Positions 10,255 through 22,300 of a DNA stretch of 64,000 nucleotides are shown piece after piece. The notes under the pieces are model-generated. The model had not been told where the DNA came from. It did no database searches and saw only the letters and a program-made list of their open reading frames with translations. Source of the DNA: Allium sativum (taxonomy: Eukaryota; Streptophyta; Magnoliopsida; Asparagales; Amaryllidaceae). How positions within the stretch are numbered: position 1 is the first letter of the stretch; each line of letters begins with the position of its first letter. The DNA is taken from assembly GCA_030737875.1 (NCBI GenBank), contig CM060911.1, positions 96,306,599 through 96,370,598 of the forward strand, in the 5' to 3' direction. The position numbers and the translations under genes were made by a program.

Positions 10255-11855
10255 AGCTTTCAAGAGACTTGTCAACAAGTTACACAAAGATGGCAAAGAT
10301 GAGAATAAGGAAGTTTGGCTAAGGAGCACAACCCAAGGATGAGAAAATCATGGATATGGACTTGGTTCACAAAGGAGGAAAGAATAGAAAAAGAGGAAGT
10401 GTCGTTATTATGGTATAATGGGTCATATAATTAAGGGCAAGGGCAAGAACAAAGGACAGGATTTCCAGGAGGGCAAGTGCATGCTCTCACCGCCAGCGTA
10501 CCTGAGAAAGAGGTAGTAAAGTTTCTGTTGAAAAAGTTTAGTTTTCTTTTAATCATCCTGTTAGTACTCTTTTGATTTTAGCGCTTCACATTCGTTTATA
10601 TCTGCTTCCATAGTTGAGTCTCTGCACCTTAGTACTTGTATAGTAGAAGATCCCATTATTGTCTCAAATCCAATTGGTGGTTCGGCTCATTTATCTTTGA
10701 TTTGTAAGGATTTGAGAATAGCTATATTAAGTATTCAGTTTAAGTGTGTGTAATGCTTATGTTTTTGATTTCATGGGCTATGGGTTGATTCTAGGCATGG
10801 ATTGGTTAGCTAGTAAGTGTGATAGTTAGACTTTTGACTTGCCTCGGGAATACCCTCGAGATTTCGTGCGATCCTAAGTGATCAGTTAGGCTTAGCTACT
10901 TAGAATCACTTGATGCATCTATCAATGATTTGCGATCCGTTAGAATAGTCCATGAGTACGGAGATGTTTGTTAGGGGTTTGCCCCCTAAAATGCAAGGTA
11001 GACTTCCGCATATATCTAGTTGACAATGCAAAGCCAGTTGCATTACCTGTGCGACGCATGACTCCACGGGAAAGGAAGGGCTTAGTAAACATGTAAAAAA
11101 GTTACTTGAGAAAAGGTTCATAAGGCGAAGTGTTTCTGAATGGGGTGCTCCAGTTGTTTTCGTTACAAAGGCGGATGGTTCACTTCGCTTGTGCATAGAT
11201 GATATTTTGGTTTTCTCTAAGAGTGAGGAAAAACATGCTTTACTTCTAAGGGAAGTCTCGGATACCCTCCAAGCGCATCAGCTTAAGGCTAGGTTCTCCA
11301 AATATCATTTTGGAGAGAAGAAGTAAGGTTTCTAAGACATGTGATATCCAAGGAAGGGATAATAGTAGATCCCGCAAAAGTAGCTGCTGTGCAAGATTAG
11401 AAGGTCCTAAGGAATGCAACGGGAGTAAGAAATTTTCTTGGATTAGCAAGCTAGTATAGGAAGTTAATTAAGGATTTTGTGAAGGTATCAGCCCCACTTA
11501 CTAGATTGATGAAGAAGAATCTAACTTTTGCTTGGGATTTGATTTGTGATGTTGCTTTCCAACGACTGAAGAGAACCTTGACAACAACCCCAGTTTTGAC
11601 ATTGCCCGAAGGGAAAAAGCTGACCTTAAGTCCTCTCTTTGTGGAAAGGAAAAACTTGGAGAACATAGCAACCTTTGACTTTAGACCCTCTTTTGAGTTT
11701 GTACCTAGTTTGTTAGCAACGCTGGAGGTGCGGCCTACGCTTTTGGACTCAATAGGAACAGTGTAACAAGAAGACCCTCAGATTTGTGACATGATGGATA
11801 AGCCAAGTAGAGGAGAGACCTCTAATCATCTTAGAATATACACTTGGTATCATGG
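10255..11855 (+). pseudogene. gag-pol: Element A gag-pol remnant, left part, with internal deletions
   Basis: Shreds of a gypsy polyprotein in shifting frames. About 10400-10480 holds a decayed zinc-knuckle segment. About 10560-10860 matches the protease and linker of element B (VSNPIGGSAHLS and LILGMDWL are recognisable). About 10970-11200 is the start of reverse transcriptase, with [20 protein letters not shown]. Text then jumps directly to [18 protein letters not shown], so the RT core is deleted. From 11479 an open stretch reads SAPLTRLMKKNLTFAWDL and jumps from TLPEGKK to [11 protein letters not shown], deleting RNase H. It ends at the D insertion (TTAAC, 11856-11860). Identification comes from line-by-line agreement with element B. 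Confidence 0.8.
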
Positions 11856-12844
11856 TTAACTGTAATAACCCGAAAATCTGGGCCAGTTTAAAATTTTTAT
11901 TTTGGCAATTCTAGCGAATTTTGAATATTTAAAATAATTTATTTTAAATAAAATCGACGAGAAATTTATTTTGAATATAATTCGAATGTATATATTATAC
12001 GCGTCGTCGTTAGAATATAAATATTTATATATAATTATAAATAGAATTGAAAATGGCGCGGTAGTTCGATAATTCGATTTCAAACTTCAATTGAATGTAC
12101 CGGGTGCAAAAAATCCGGATTTTAGTGAAACCAAAAACATTAGGATCTAATTGATGATATCTTTCCAACGAATCCGAAAAATCAAGATTTCATATCAGGA
12201 ATCAAAAGATATGTCCAGTTGAAAATTCTGAATAGTCGCTATGGAATTCAGGCCCTTAAAAATGGACATTTTGCAAACGACCTCGGATTTCGACGAAACC
12301 ACTTTTGTTGGGTCCGTGATGTAAAATTATTGCTAGGTTTTAAATTTCATAATTTTTCGAATCAATATGTGAGCGTGGCAAAGGAAAACGCGTTTGACCA
12401 GTTTCAGTTGATTTTAATCGACTGGAAATTGGCCATTTTTCCAACGATCTCAGAATTCGATGAAACTAGTTTTGTTAGGACCGTATCGTCAATACGAAGC
12501 TAGAAAATATTTTTCTGGAATTTTTAAAGTTCGTATGTGACCCCTGTAATTTGAAATGTACGTTTAAAATTCAATATAGTGATTTAAAGGTAAATTAAAC
12601 GGAAACTGATTCAAACAGTCGAATCAGCTTGCGGTACATATCCCATTGTGTTCGGAATGGGGGTTAAACGCTATGGACGACAGGCAGTGGGCCTCGTTTC
12701 GAGGTTGTATGTAAAAGTCAACCCTTTTTACCAAAATTAAATAATTAATTAATAAAAAAATATATATTTTAATTTTCTCTCCCTCCTTTTATTCATTGGC
12801 CCCCCCGATTCATTATTCAGAAACAAAAAAAAAGAAAACCTAAA

Positions 12845-13061
12845 TCAATCGAGCCGCCGCCCCCCCTCGAGACGCCGACGAACCCCTCGACGCCGCCCTC
12901 ACTATCGAAGACCCCGAAGCTCTCGAACACCCTGCCGCCTCGTCTCGGAGTCGCGACGCCCCCCTGAAGCCTGCCGCCGACGAACGCCATCGAGCAACCG
13001 TGACACCACCGAACACCACATCGACGCCTCCTCCTTCTTCCCTCCCTCTTCGCAGCCTGAG
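12845..13061 (+). other. GC-rich leader-like segment with splice-donor consensus in the D LTR
   Basis: A sharp C-rich, CpG-rich island in otherwise AT-rich sequence. It starts after an A-run and CTAAATCAATCGAGCCGCCG, and ends TTCGCAGCCTGAG followed by GTGAGCGATTAG, a good donor site at 13062. The second LTR repeats it at about 20307-20521, differing in the C-run length. It resembles the 5' untranslated first exon of a plant gene followed by a first intron. Whether it is captured host sequence or the LTR's own transcribed leader cannot be decided here. Confidence 0.5.
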
Positions 13062-14402
13062 GTGAGCGATTAGGGTTATTTTATTTTTATTTTAATTTTG
13101 TTTTGCAAAAACTAATTACTATTTTTTTAGAATTTATAAACTGTTTTTTTTAGATTTATAAACTGATTTTGAAAAGCAATTAAAAACTGATTTTTAATAA
13201 AAAGAAAAACTGATTTTAAAAGCAATTAAAAACTGATTTTTAATAAAAAGAAAAACTGATTTTTAATAAAAAGAAAAAACTGAATTATGTAAAAGTTAAA
13301 ACTGATTTTTTTTATAGGAAGTAAAAACTGATTTTTAAAAAGATGATAAAACTGATTTTATAAAGGTTTTAAAACTAATTTTAATTTAAAAGAAGTAAGA
13401 TATGAAAATTATATTTTTTGAAGTAATAAAAATATAATTTTTACATCGTAGGAATATTAAAGATATAATCTTTATTTTTGAAAAGGCGGAATCTATATCT
13501 TTAAAATTCGATTTTTATATATTGAATAGCATCGTAAAAATTCGATTTTTACATATGTAGAGAATACGGGCGAAAGCGACAAGAAGGCGAAATAGGCGAA
13601 GATTTCTTTAAAAGAAGAATCAAGATGATTGGATAGCTTTCGGTGAGAATTTCTCACCTTTCAATTTCTTTTCTAGTTATGAATATATACTAGGATGCAG
13701 ACGGTGCTTAGTAGCACCCGACACAACCGTCCACAGACCATGGACTTGTTTGTTTGGTTGCATAGATTAGTTATATGATTTGATTTGAATTTGGTTGTTT
13801 GGTGATTTTGATTGACGTGTGAATGGCGTGGGCCTTCACTAGACCAGGGATAAGGCTAGGCCTTGTCCCGTTTCTAGTATCGTGCCGTTATGCCGCCGAA
13901 ATTTTCTAAAATATGTTAGAAAAATAAAAACATCATTTTATTTAAAGAATGAACGTAATAGAAATTCATATGTTGGAATAAAATGTTTTATCGTTAAAAA
14001 TATAATTTTTAACGTGAATGTGAATAAATAAATATTCATTTACAAACCAGACGGTTTGTTTATGTACACCTATTTGAAGGACATTGATTGGGACGATAAA
14101 TTTTGCACATCGCCCAACTGCACGAATAAAATATTTGTTCGATTGTTTGAAACCCCACACGGGTTTTGGGATGAAACTTGAAGTTCACTCATCCTGATTG
14201 ATTAAATATGTCGATCGATTGATTGACAAGCTGCTATAAGCGTTAAATGTCTATATTTGATGCTTATACAGTGTAGTGCACTTTGGTTGATGGTTGATTA
14301 TTTTTCAATGCTATTATATACATGTGTTGTATGAAAATCCATATAATTAACATTATATGGCGATTGATTGGGCCTCATTCCAATTTGAAAAATAAAGAAT
14401 AT

Positions 14403-14690
14403 TATAAAATAAAAGTTCATGTGTTGACAGTACTCATCCATTGAGATTGGTCATGTGTTGAACGAAATATTTTGATAATAAAATTTACATCTTTATCGAT
14501 ATAAAATAAAAGTTCATGTGTTGACAGTACTCATCCATTGAGATTGGTCATGTGTTGAACGAAATATTTTGATAATAAAATTTACATCCTTATCAATATA
14601 AAATAACGGTTCATGTGTTGACAGTACTCATCCTTTGAGATTGGTCATGTGTTGAACGAAATATTTTGATAATAACAACTATTTTGAAAA
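14403..14690 (+). repeat. Three 97-bp tandem repeats in D 5' LTR
   Basis: The unit contains GTTCATGTGTTGACAGTACT and GGTCATGTGTTGAACGAAAT. Starts are spaced 97 bases (14415, 14512, 14609 for the GTTCATG motif). The second LTR has the same three at about 21863-22140. Confidence 0.85.
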
Positions 14691-14794
14691 AGAAATATTT
14701 GAAATAAAATATTTGAAATAGAAATTTATGAAGCCGTGTTGATTAGATTGACGCCATTTTGACGTAAACGATATTTATATCGATTTTATTCATT

Positions 14795-14936
14795 TCGAAA
14801 TGAATTGAAAACGATTTCGAAATGAATTGAATTGAAAACGATTTCGAAATGAATTGAATTGAAAACGATTTCGAAATGAATTGAATTGAAAACGATTTCG
14901 AAATGAATTGAATTGAAAACGAATTCAAATTGAATT
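14795..14936 (+). repeat. 27-bp minisatellite in D 5' LTR
   Basis: The unit GATTTCGAAATGAATTGAAT is followed by TGAAAAC. After a short first unit there are four full copies. The second LTR (about 22248-22410) has five, one with a 1-base deletion, which accounts for nearly all of the 25-base length difference between the LTRs. Confidence 0.88.
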
Positions 14937-17900
14937 GAAAGCAAAGTGAAATGAATTCAAATTGAATTGAAATTTGAATTGAATAGAAATGGATTTTAAA
15001 ACGAATGTATAAAGAAGAATTCAATTTTGATTTGAATTGAAATGGAAGTTGAAAATGTTTTTGAAACGAATTCAAAACTATTTATATAATTCGTTTTAAA
15101 TAGAAATCGACGATATATATATTATATATTATATATATAATATAATGGCCTGAATAGAACGCGCCGCGCCGCGGCAGTTCGCGAATTTCGACCATTTATT
15201 TCAAACGGGCATTACGGGAGATCCGACCGTCGGATTCTCCTAAAACCGGAACCGTTGGGTTCGTATCGAAAAGAGCTTTCTAACGGATATTAGAAATTAG
15301 AAATCTAACGGTTGGATTTGGAATTATGTCCAAATCAAATTTGAAAAAGGTCGCTATAAGTGCAGTTCGATGGCCATTGATGGAAATCGACTGTACGGGC
15401 CTTGATAAAATTATTAAAAATGGTAATAATTTGTGTAAAATCATAAGAAATGATTTAGAAAGAATTGGGATGAAAAACTCCATATTTGAAAAGATAAAAA
15501 TAGATTTTTATCGAAATGAACTAGTTTTGAACTAGAAATATAATTCTATTTATTTTTAAATAAATAAACTGAATTTGAAAAGGGTTTTAAAAGTAACCAG
15601 AATTTCCAATGATTGCATTGGAGTGGATTTGAATCGAAATTGTCTTCGGAATATTTCGATGTTGGAATTCGTGATTATACAGGTGTTGTTATGGAAATTT
15701 GAAAGATATATTTATATCGTTATTTCCAATATGACATTTGTTACTCGTGGAATTTGATATTGAATATAAGCCGGTATATTTTCTATTCAGAGCCTTGTAT
15801 TGAATATCAAATGTGATTTGGGGTTTGTCGTGAATGGTGTCTTCACTAACACTGTTCTTGAACCCAGTTGAGAAAAGATTAAATCTTTTTATTTAGATTT
15901 AATGAAGTGTACCAATTAAATAATATTTAATTGGAATTGAATTGATGTTGATTTTTGGGTTTATCGTGGACAGTGTTTTAAATAACACTCGTTCTTTAAC
16001 CCGATAATTAATGGAATGTGATTTTGGGTTTATTGTGAACCGTGTTTTAAAGGACACTGATTCTTTAACCCAGTTAACGATTAAAACTAAGTGGAGTTTT
16101 AATGAATCTTTAATTAGATTGAAATGATCGAGAATGGGGTATCACCAGTTTTGCTCCAGGCGATAGTTAAATCTTTAATTAGATTTGAACGTGAAATGGT
16201 AATTGAATTTACCGATAACACCGTGGTGTTAGATATGAAGTACTACCAGTTTTACTTCATGGGATGAATAGGTTGGGATTGGGAAATTAAAACAAATGAT
16301 TACTTCGGTAAGGTTCGCTAATCCCGACTAGTTTTGAATTGATATTCAAAATAGAATAAAGAATAAATTCAAGACATTTATCTTGTATAAAATTAATGGG
16401 AACCTTTCCCTATGAATGTGAAATCAGAAACTAACTGTCGGTTAGCTGAGCAGAATGGCTTTCTGGATATTGATCTGATGTTGGTTTCGGCCTTCGGGGT
16501 TAATATTTAGGGAATTATTCTCTTGATTAATTTACGGTTAGTGACTGATGAATTGGAATGAGGCGTATGTTGTGTTTGTGTAACACTTATTTAAAGTATA
16601 CGCGAGTTATTCGGAAAGACCGGGTTTATCCCATTCTGAATAACTGATACGACGATAAGTCGAAGATGAAGACGATGGTCGAAGACCGGAGGTCTTCACG
16701 TCGTTTGGATAATTACTGATGATCTTGATTGGGCTGTACACCCAAGAAGATGGAAATAGTTAGTGATCGTCCAGACGTACTTGGAGATCGATGGATATGC
16801 GGGGTACTAGGTGCCTCCGGTTTCGTTCAGACCCAGAACGGACTTGTAAATGGACTGTGTGTCTGACATTGGATTTTAGTCCGTGTGATTGATCTCTATT
16901 AAATATATATCTGTTTGGCGGCGGAGAATTTATTCTCTTGCTTAACGCCCTTCTCTGAGACGTACGAGCTCAGGGGTTATATATTGATGGATATCAAACG
17001 CATGGAGTGAATTGCCTGTGTGGCATGCCTAAGTGGCAATTGATCAAGGCTTCTGTTGAAAAGCAAAGTCTTGTGGTGATGATCAAAGCAAGGCCTTTGT
17101 GGCGTAGCTTTGTGTAACGTTTACTTCGCGTGTTTCACACCCGGTATGAACCAAAAACGGGAGAGGACGTCAGGGAGGGCATGCGTTTCTTTCTAGCTAG
17201 AAGTGGCGTCAGTGGTTTTACACGCCCTGACGAGTTTGACTTATGTGGTTGTTGCTGTTGCGAGGCGCCTCGGATTGATCGGTCGTTCTCGAACCGATGG
17301 AGTCATTTAGTTGGCTCGTTTACGCCCCATAGGGCGGGGAAATGCATGTTCAGGGTTTAAGTTTAATCCACATCGGTGGACTGGCCCTGAGGATCCAAGG
17401 GCCCACCTATGTCTGAGTCCTGAGACACGGGCTAGAGCGTCTCGAATCGGTTGAGGACTATCTCTTGCCTCGGTTCATAGATGGAAACCCAATTTCCAAA
17501 TACGCGACTTTGCGATTTTGATTGTATAACCTATATATGGCGACATAGTGTTATGGGGCATTCATGCCGCCTATGATTGATACTTATGATTTGAAGTTGT
17601 TTTATACACTATACACTTATTATAGTATCAAATGATCTGTTTTAAAACGTATCAAGCATTCTTTGGCTGTTATAAGGGAAAAACCCTATCCCCCGGCTTG
17701 CGTTGCATTGTGTGATAGGACCTGGGTCTTATAACAGCTTCATTTTTCTTTATTTAGCATTGCGCTGTTAGTTTTATGCACTGGTATTCTTGGGAGGAAA
17801 CCCGTTCCGTGTTATACGGCGTGGTCCCTTGATTTACCTAACTTTAAAAATAAAGAGTAATAACTGTTTTAGTTCTCACACCAGTCACATGACTGACCAG

Positions 17901-18290
17901 GAGTTTATTGTTTTAACCTAAACTCTGGGTGCCCTTATTTTTGACACGGGCAGCTAGTAGTTTTGGTTTTGCAGATTTATATTCACAGGATCCTGATTAA
18001 CAGCTGGAACGATATCCGGAAAGCTTTGTATCCGTATATCTCTTTCTAGTTGTGTATTGTATTATTTTCCGCTGCTATGTATTTAAATGTAATTTAAATC
18101 TCTGATATTTCTGTGTAATATTCATTTATACTCTGTATATTCTTGTAATCTGATGCATTGTTGTAATATACAATAAAATGTTCTTCTGTATGCGTTCTGT
18201 TTTGTCGTGTTCTCAAACGATAGGGCGTTTCGAGCGGCCTGGATCGGTTTAGCGACTGGTTCGGACCGAGCGAAATTACTTGCCGTCACA

Positions 18291-19321
18291 GTTGGTATCA
18301 GAGCTTTGGTTTACAAAGCTCAAAGAACAAGGCACATTAGAACCGTACAAAAGAATTCATCAGATATTGGATTAGGAATATCCAATTAGAATGACTCGTT
18401 AGAGATGGGATCAGTAGCATCCTAGAACGAGTGTGAAGAGTATATTTTTGAAAATGAAAACAAATCTTGTTTTGAAATTTAAAACAATTATTCGTATTTG
18501 ATTATCTATATATATTGAGTTGGACAGTCTAGTATATAAAGATTTTACGTATACGTCTGATCCACGTGTGTTTGAAATTTTAATATACTGGATAGATATA
18601 GAATCACACTCTAGTCGCCCGGAGATGATGTTGATAATCACCATGGCATCATCAATATTTATGTTCGTGCTCCGAAGGTGTGATTTCTATATATTTCCTA
18701 TTGACTGGTGTGAGAACCAAAATTAGATAGGGCCTATTGTTGTGATTTGGCATCAAAAATCTGATTTTTGACTATATATCAAAGTTATGAATTTGAAAAG
18801 CTAATCAACTAATTGATTGATGTTTGTGTTGTTTGTTTATTTATTTGCTAATTTTGAACTGTTATGCCTAATTGAACCAAATATTGAACTATATTGAAAA
18901 TTGGTCGCATTTGCTTGCATATACATGTATATCATTGAACAGGTCATAGCAAGGAGGCTAGAGCCAGAGAATAAAATTTGTTTGCCCGACAAATAGGTAC
19001 ATGTTTACTATAATTTACCAATTTGTTTGGGTTATGATGATTTTGTGAGCCTATTGGCTAGCCGCTTGGCTTTTTCTTTTTCTTTTTGAGATCTGAAGGA
19101 CCGGGGGAGCTATTTGAAATTCCCCGATGCTCCCGATGCAGGGGAGGTTATGGCGAAATTTTTCGAAAATTTAGGGTGTTAGCCAAATTTTTGAAATTTT
19201 GAAAATTCTCAGAAACTAAAGAGTTGGAGAATGGAAGCCTGATCGATCGTAGAGCTGAATAATCAAACCACTTTCGACTTTGTTCCTTTTCGGGGACGAA
19301 AAGTTTTAAGTGGGGGGAGAT
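18291..19321 (+). other. Element D internal region: primer site, 1 kb non-coding, polypurine tract
   Basis: TGGTATCAGAGC at 18293-18304 is an exact tRNA-iMet primer site, three bases from the LTR. The interior is AT-rich with no domain I can recognise; the longest open frames are 77 codons or fewer. The end reads AAGTGGGGGGAGA at about 19308-19320 (polypurine tract) directly before the second LTR. Packaging signals are expected here by analogy with other non-autonomous elements, but none is identifiable by eye. Confidence 0.85.
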
Positions 19322-22300
19322 TGTAATAACCCGAAAATCTGGGCCAGTTTAAAATTTTTATTTTGGCAATTCTAGCGAATTTTGAATATTTAAAATAATT
19401 TATTTTAAATAAAATCGACGAGAAATTTATTTTGAATATAATTCGAACGTATATATTATACGCGTCGTCGTTAGAATATAAATATTTATATATAATTATA
19501 AATAGAATTGAAAATGGCGCGGTAGTTCGATAATTCGATTTCAAACTTCAATTGAATGTACCGGGTGCAAAACAATCCGGATTTTAGTGAAACCAAAAAC
19601 ATTAGGATCTAATTGATGAAATCTTTCCAACGAATCCGAAAAATCAAGATTTCATATCAGGAATCAAAAGATATGTCCAGTTGAAAATTCTGAATAGTCG
19701 CTATGGAATTCAGGCCCTTAAAAATGGACATTTTGCAAACGACCTCGGATTTCGACGAAACCACTTTTGTTGGGTCCGTGATGTAAAATTATTGCTAGGT
19801 ATTAAATTTCATAATTTTTCGAATCAATATGTGAGCGTGGCAAAGGAAAACGCGTTTGACCAGTTTCAGTTGATTTTAATCGACTGGAAATTGGCCATTT
19901 TTCCAACGGTCTCAGAATTCGATGAAACTAGTTTTGTTAGGACCGTATCGTCAATACAAAGCTAGAAAATATTTTTCTGGAATTTTTAAAGTTCGTATGT
20001 GACCCCGGTAATTTGAAATGTACGTTTAAAATTCAATATAGTGATTTAAAGGTAAATTAAATGGAAACTGATTCAAACAGTCGAATCAGCTTGCGGTACA
20101 TATCCCATTGTGTTCGGAATGGGGGTTAAACGCTATGGACGACAGGCAGTGGGCCTCGTTTCGAGGTCATATGTAAAAGTCAACCCTTTTTACCAAAATT
20201 AAATAATTAATTAATAAAAAAAATATATTTTAATTTCTCTCCCTCCTTTTCTTCATTGGCCCCCCCGATTCATTATTCAGAAACAAAAAAAAAACCTAAA
20301 TCAATCGAGCCGCCGCCCCCCCCCCTCGAGACGCCGACGAACCCCTCGACGCCGCCCTCACTATCGAAGACCCCGAAGCTCTCGAACACCCTGCCGCCTC
20401 GTCTCGGAGTCGCGACGCCCCCCTGAAGCCTGCCGCCGACGAACGCCATCGAGCAACCGCGACACCACCGAACACCACATCGACGCCTCCTCCTTCTTCC
20501 CTCCCTCTTCGCAGCCTGAGGTGAGCGATTAGGGTTATTTTATTTTTATTTTAATTTTGTTTTGCAAAAACTAATTACTGTTTTTTTAGAATTTATAAAC
20601 TGTTTTTTTAGATTTATAAACTGATTTTGAAAAGCAATTAAAAACTGATTTTTAATAAAAAGAAAAACTGATTTTAAAAGCAATTAAAAACTGATTTTTA
20701 ATAAAAAGAAAAACTGATTTTTAATAAAAAGAAAAAACTGAATTATGTAAAAGTTAAAACTGATTTTTTTTATAGGAAGTAAAAACTGATTTTTAAAAAG
20801 ATGATAAAACTGATTTTATAAAGGTTTTAAAACTAATTTTAATTTAAAAGAAGTAAGATATGAAAATTATATTTTTTGAAGTAATAAAAATATAATTTTT
20901 ACATCGTAGGAATATTAAAGATATAATCTTTATTTTTGAAAAGGCGGAATCTATATCTTTAAAATTCGATTTTTATATATTGAATAGCATCGTAAAAATT
21001 CGATTTTTACATATGTAGAGAATACGGGCGAAAGCGACAAGAAGGCGAAATAGGCGAAGATTTCTTTAAAAGAAGAATCAAGATGATTGGATAGCTTTCG
21101 GTGAGAATTTCTCACCTTTCAATTTCTTTTCTAGTTATGAATATATACTAGGATGCAGACGGTGCTTAGTAGCACCCGACACAACCGTCCACAGACCATG
21201 GACTTGTTTGTTTGGTTGCATAGATTAGTTATATGATTTGATTTGAATTTGGTTGTTTGGTGATTTTGATTGACGTGTGAATGGCGTGGGCCTTCACTAG
21301 ACCGGGGATAAGGCTAGGCCTTGTCCCGTTTCTAGTATCGTGCCGTTATGCCGCCGAAATTTTCTAAAATATGTTAGAAAAATAAAAACATCATTTTATT
21401 TAAAGAATGAACGTAATAGAAATTCATATGTTGGAATAAAATGTTTTATCGTTAAAAATATAATTTTTAACGTGAATGTGAATAAATAAATATTCATTTA
21501 CAAACCAGACGGTTTGTTTATGTACACCTATTTGAAGGACATTGATTGGGACGATAAATTTTGCACATCGCCCAACTGCACGAATAAAATATTTGTTCGA
21601 TTGTTTGAAACCCCACACGGGTTTTGGGATGAAACTTGAAGTTCACTCATCCTGATTGATTAAATATGTCGATCGATTGATTGACAAGCTGCTATAAGCG
21701 TTAAATGTCTATATTTGATGCTTATACAGTGTAGTGCACTTTGGTTGATGGTTGATTATTTTTCAATGCTATTATATACATGTGTTGTATGAAAATCCAT
21801 ATAATTAACATTATATGGCGATTGATTGGGCCTCATTCCAATTTGAAAAATAAAGAATATTATAAAATAAAAGTTCATGTGTTGACAGTACTCATCCATT
21901 GAGATTGGTCATGTGTTGAACGAAATATTTTGATAATAAAATTTACATCTTTATCGATATAAAATAAAAGTTCATGTGTTGACAGTACTCATCCATTGAG
22001 ATTGGTCATGTGTTGAACGAAATATTTTGATAATAAAATTTATATCTTTATCAATATAAAATAACGGTTCATGTGTTGACAGTACTCATCCTTTGAGATT
22101 GGTCATGTGTTGAACGAAATATTTTGATAATAACAACTATTTTGAAAAAGAAATATTTGAAATAAAATATTTGAAATAGAAATTTATGAAGCCGTGTTGA
22201 TTAGATTGACGCCATTTTGACGTAAACGATATTTATATCGATTTTATTCATTTCGAAATGAATTGAAAACGATTTCGAAATGAATTGAATTGAAAACGAT

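Larger units (their letters stand above)
11861..18290 (+). repeat. Element D 5' LTR (6430 bp)
   Basis: TG...CA ends. Contents in order: AT-rich U3 with TATATATAATTATAAATAG near 12024; a GC-rich leader-like block at 12845-13061; an A/T repeat zone at 13130-13380 (AAAACTGATTTTT units); three 97-bp repeats at 14403-14690; 27-bp repeats at 14795-14936; an AT dinucleotide tract near 15112-15141; and AATAAA at 18172-18177 about 110 bases before the end. Open frames of 60-76 codons occur but show no recognisable domain. Confidence 0.92.

Noticed and set aside
15326..15757. 60-69-codon frames in D's LTR repeated at 22812-23243
   Set aside because: Present in both LTRs only through duplication at insertion; low-complexity, no recognisable domain.
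17130..17360. 76-codon Cys-rich open frame in D's LTR, repeated at 24616-24846
   Set aside because: Its conservation only reflects that the two LTRs are recent copies of each other. No domain or start context supports it.
20296..20478. Arg/Ala/Gly-rich open frame on the minus strand
   Set aside because: Artefact of the GC-rich leader block; the matching frame in the other LTR is not preserved.
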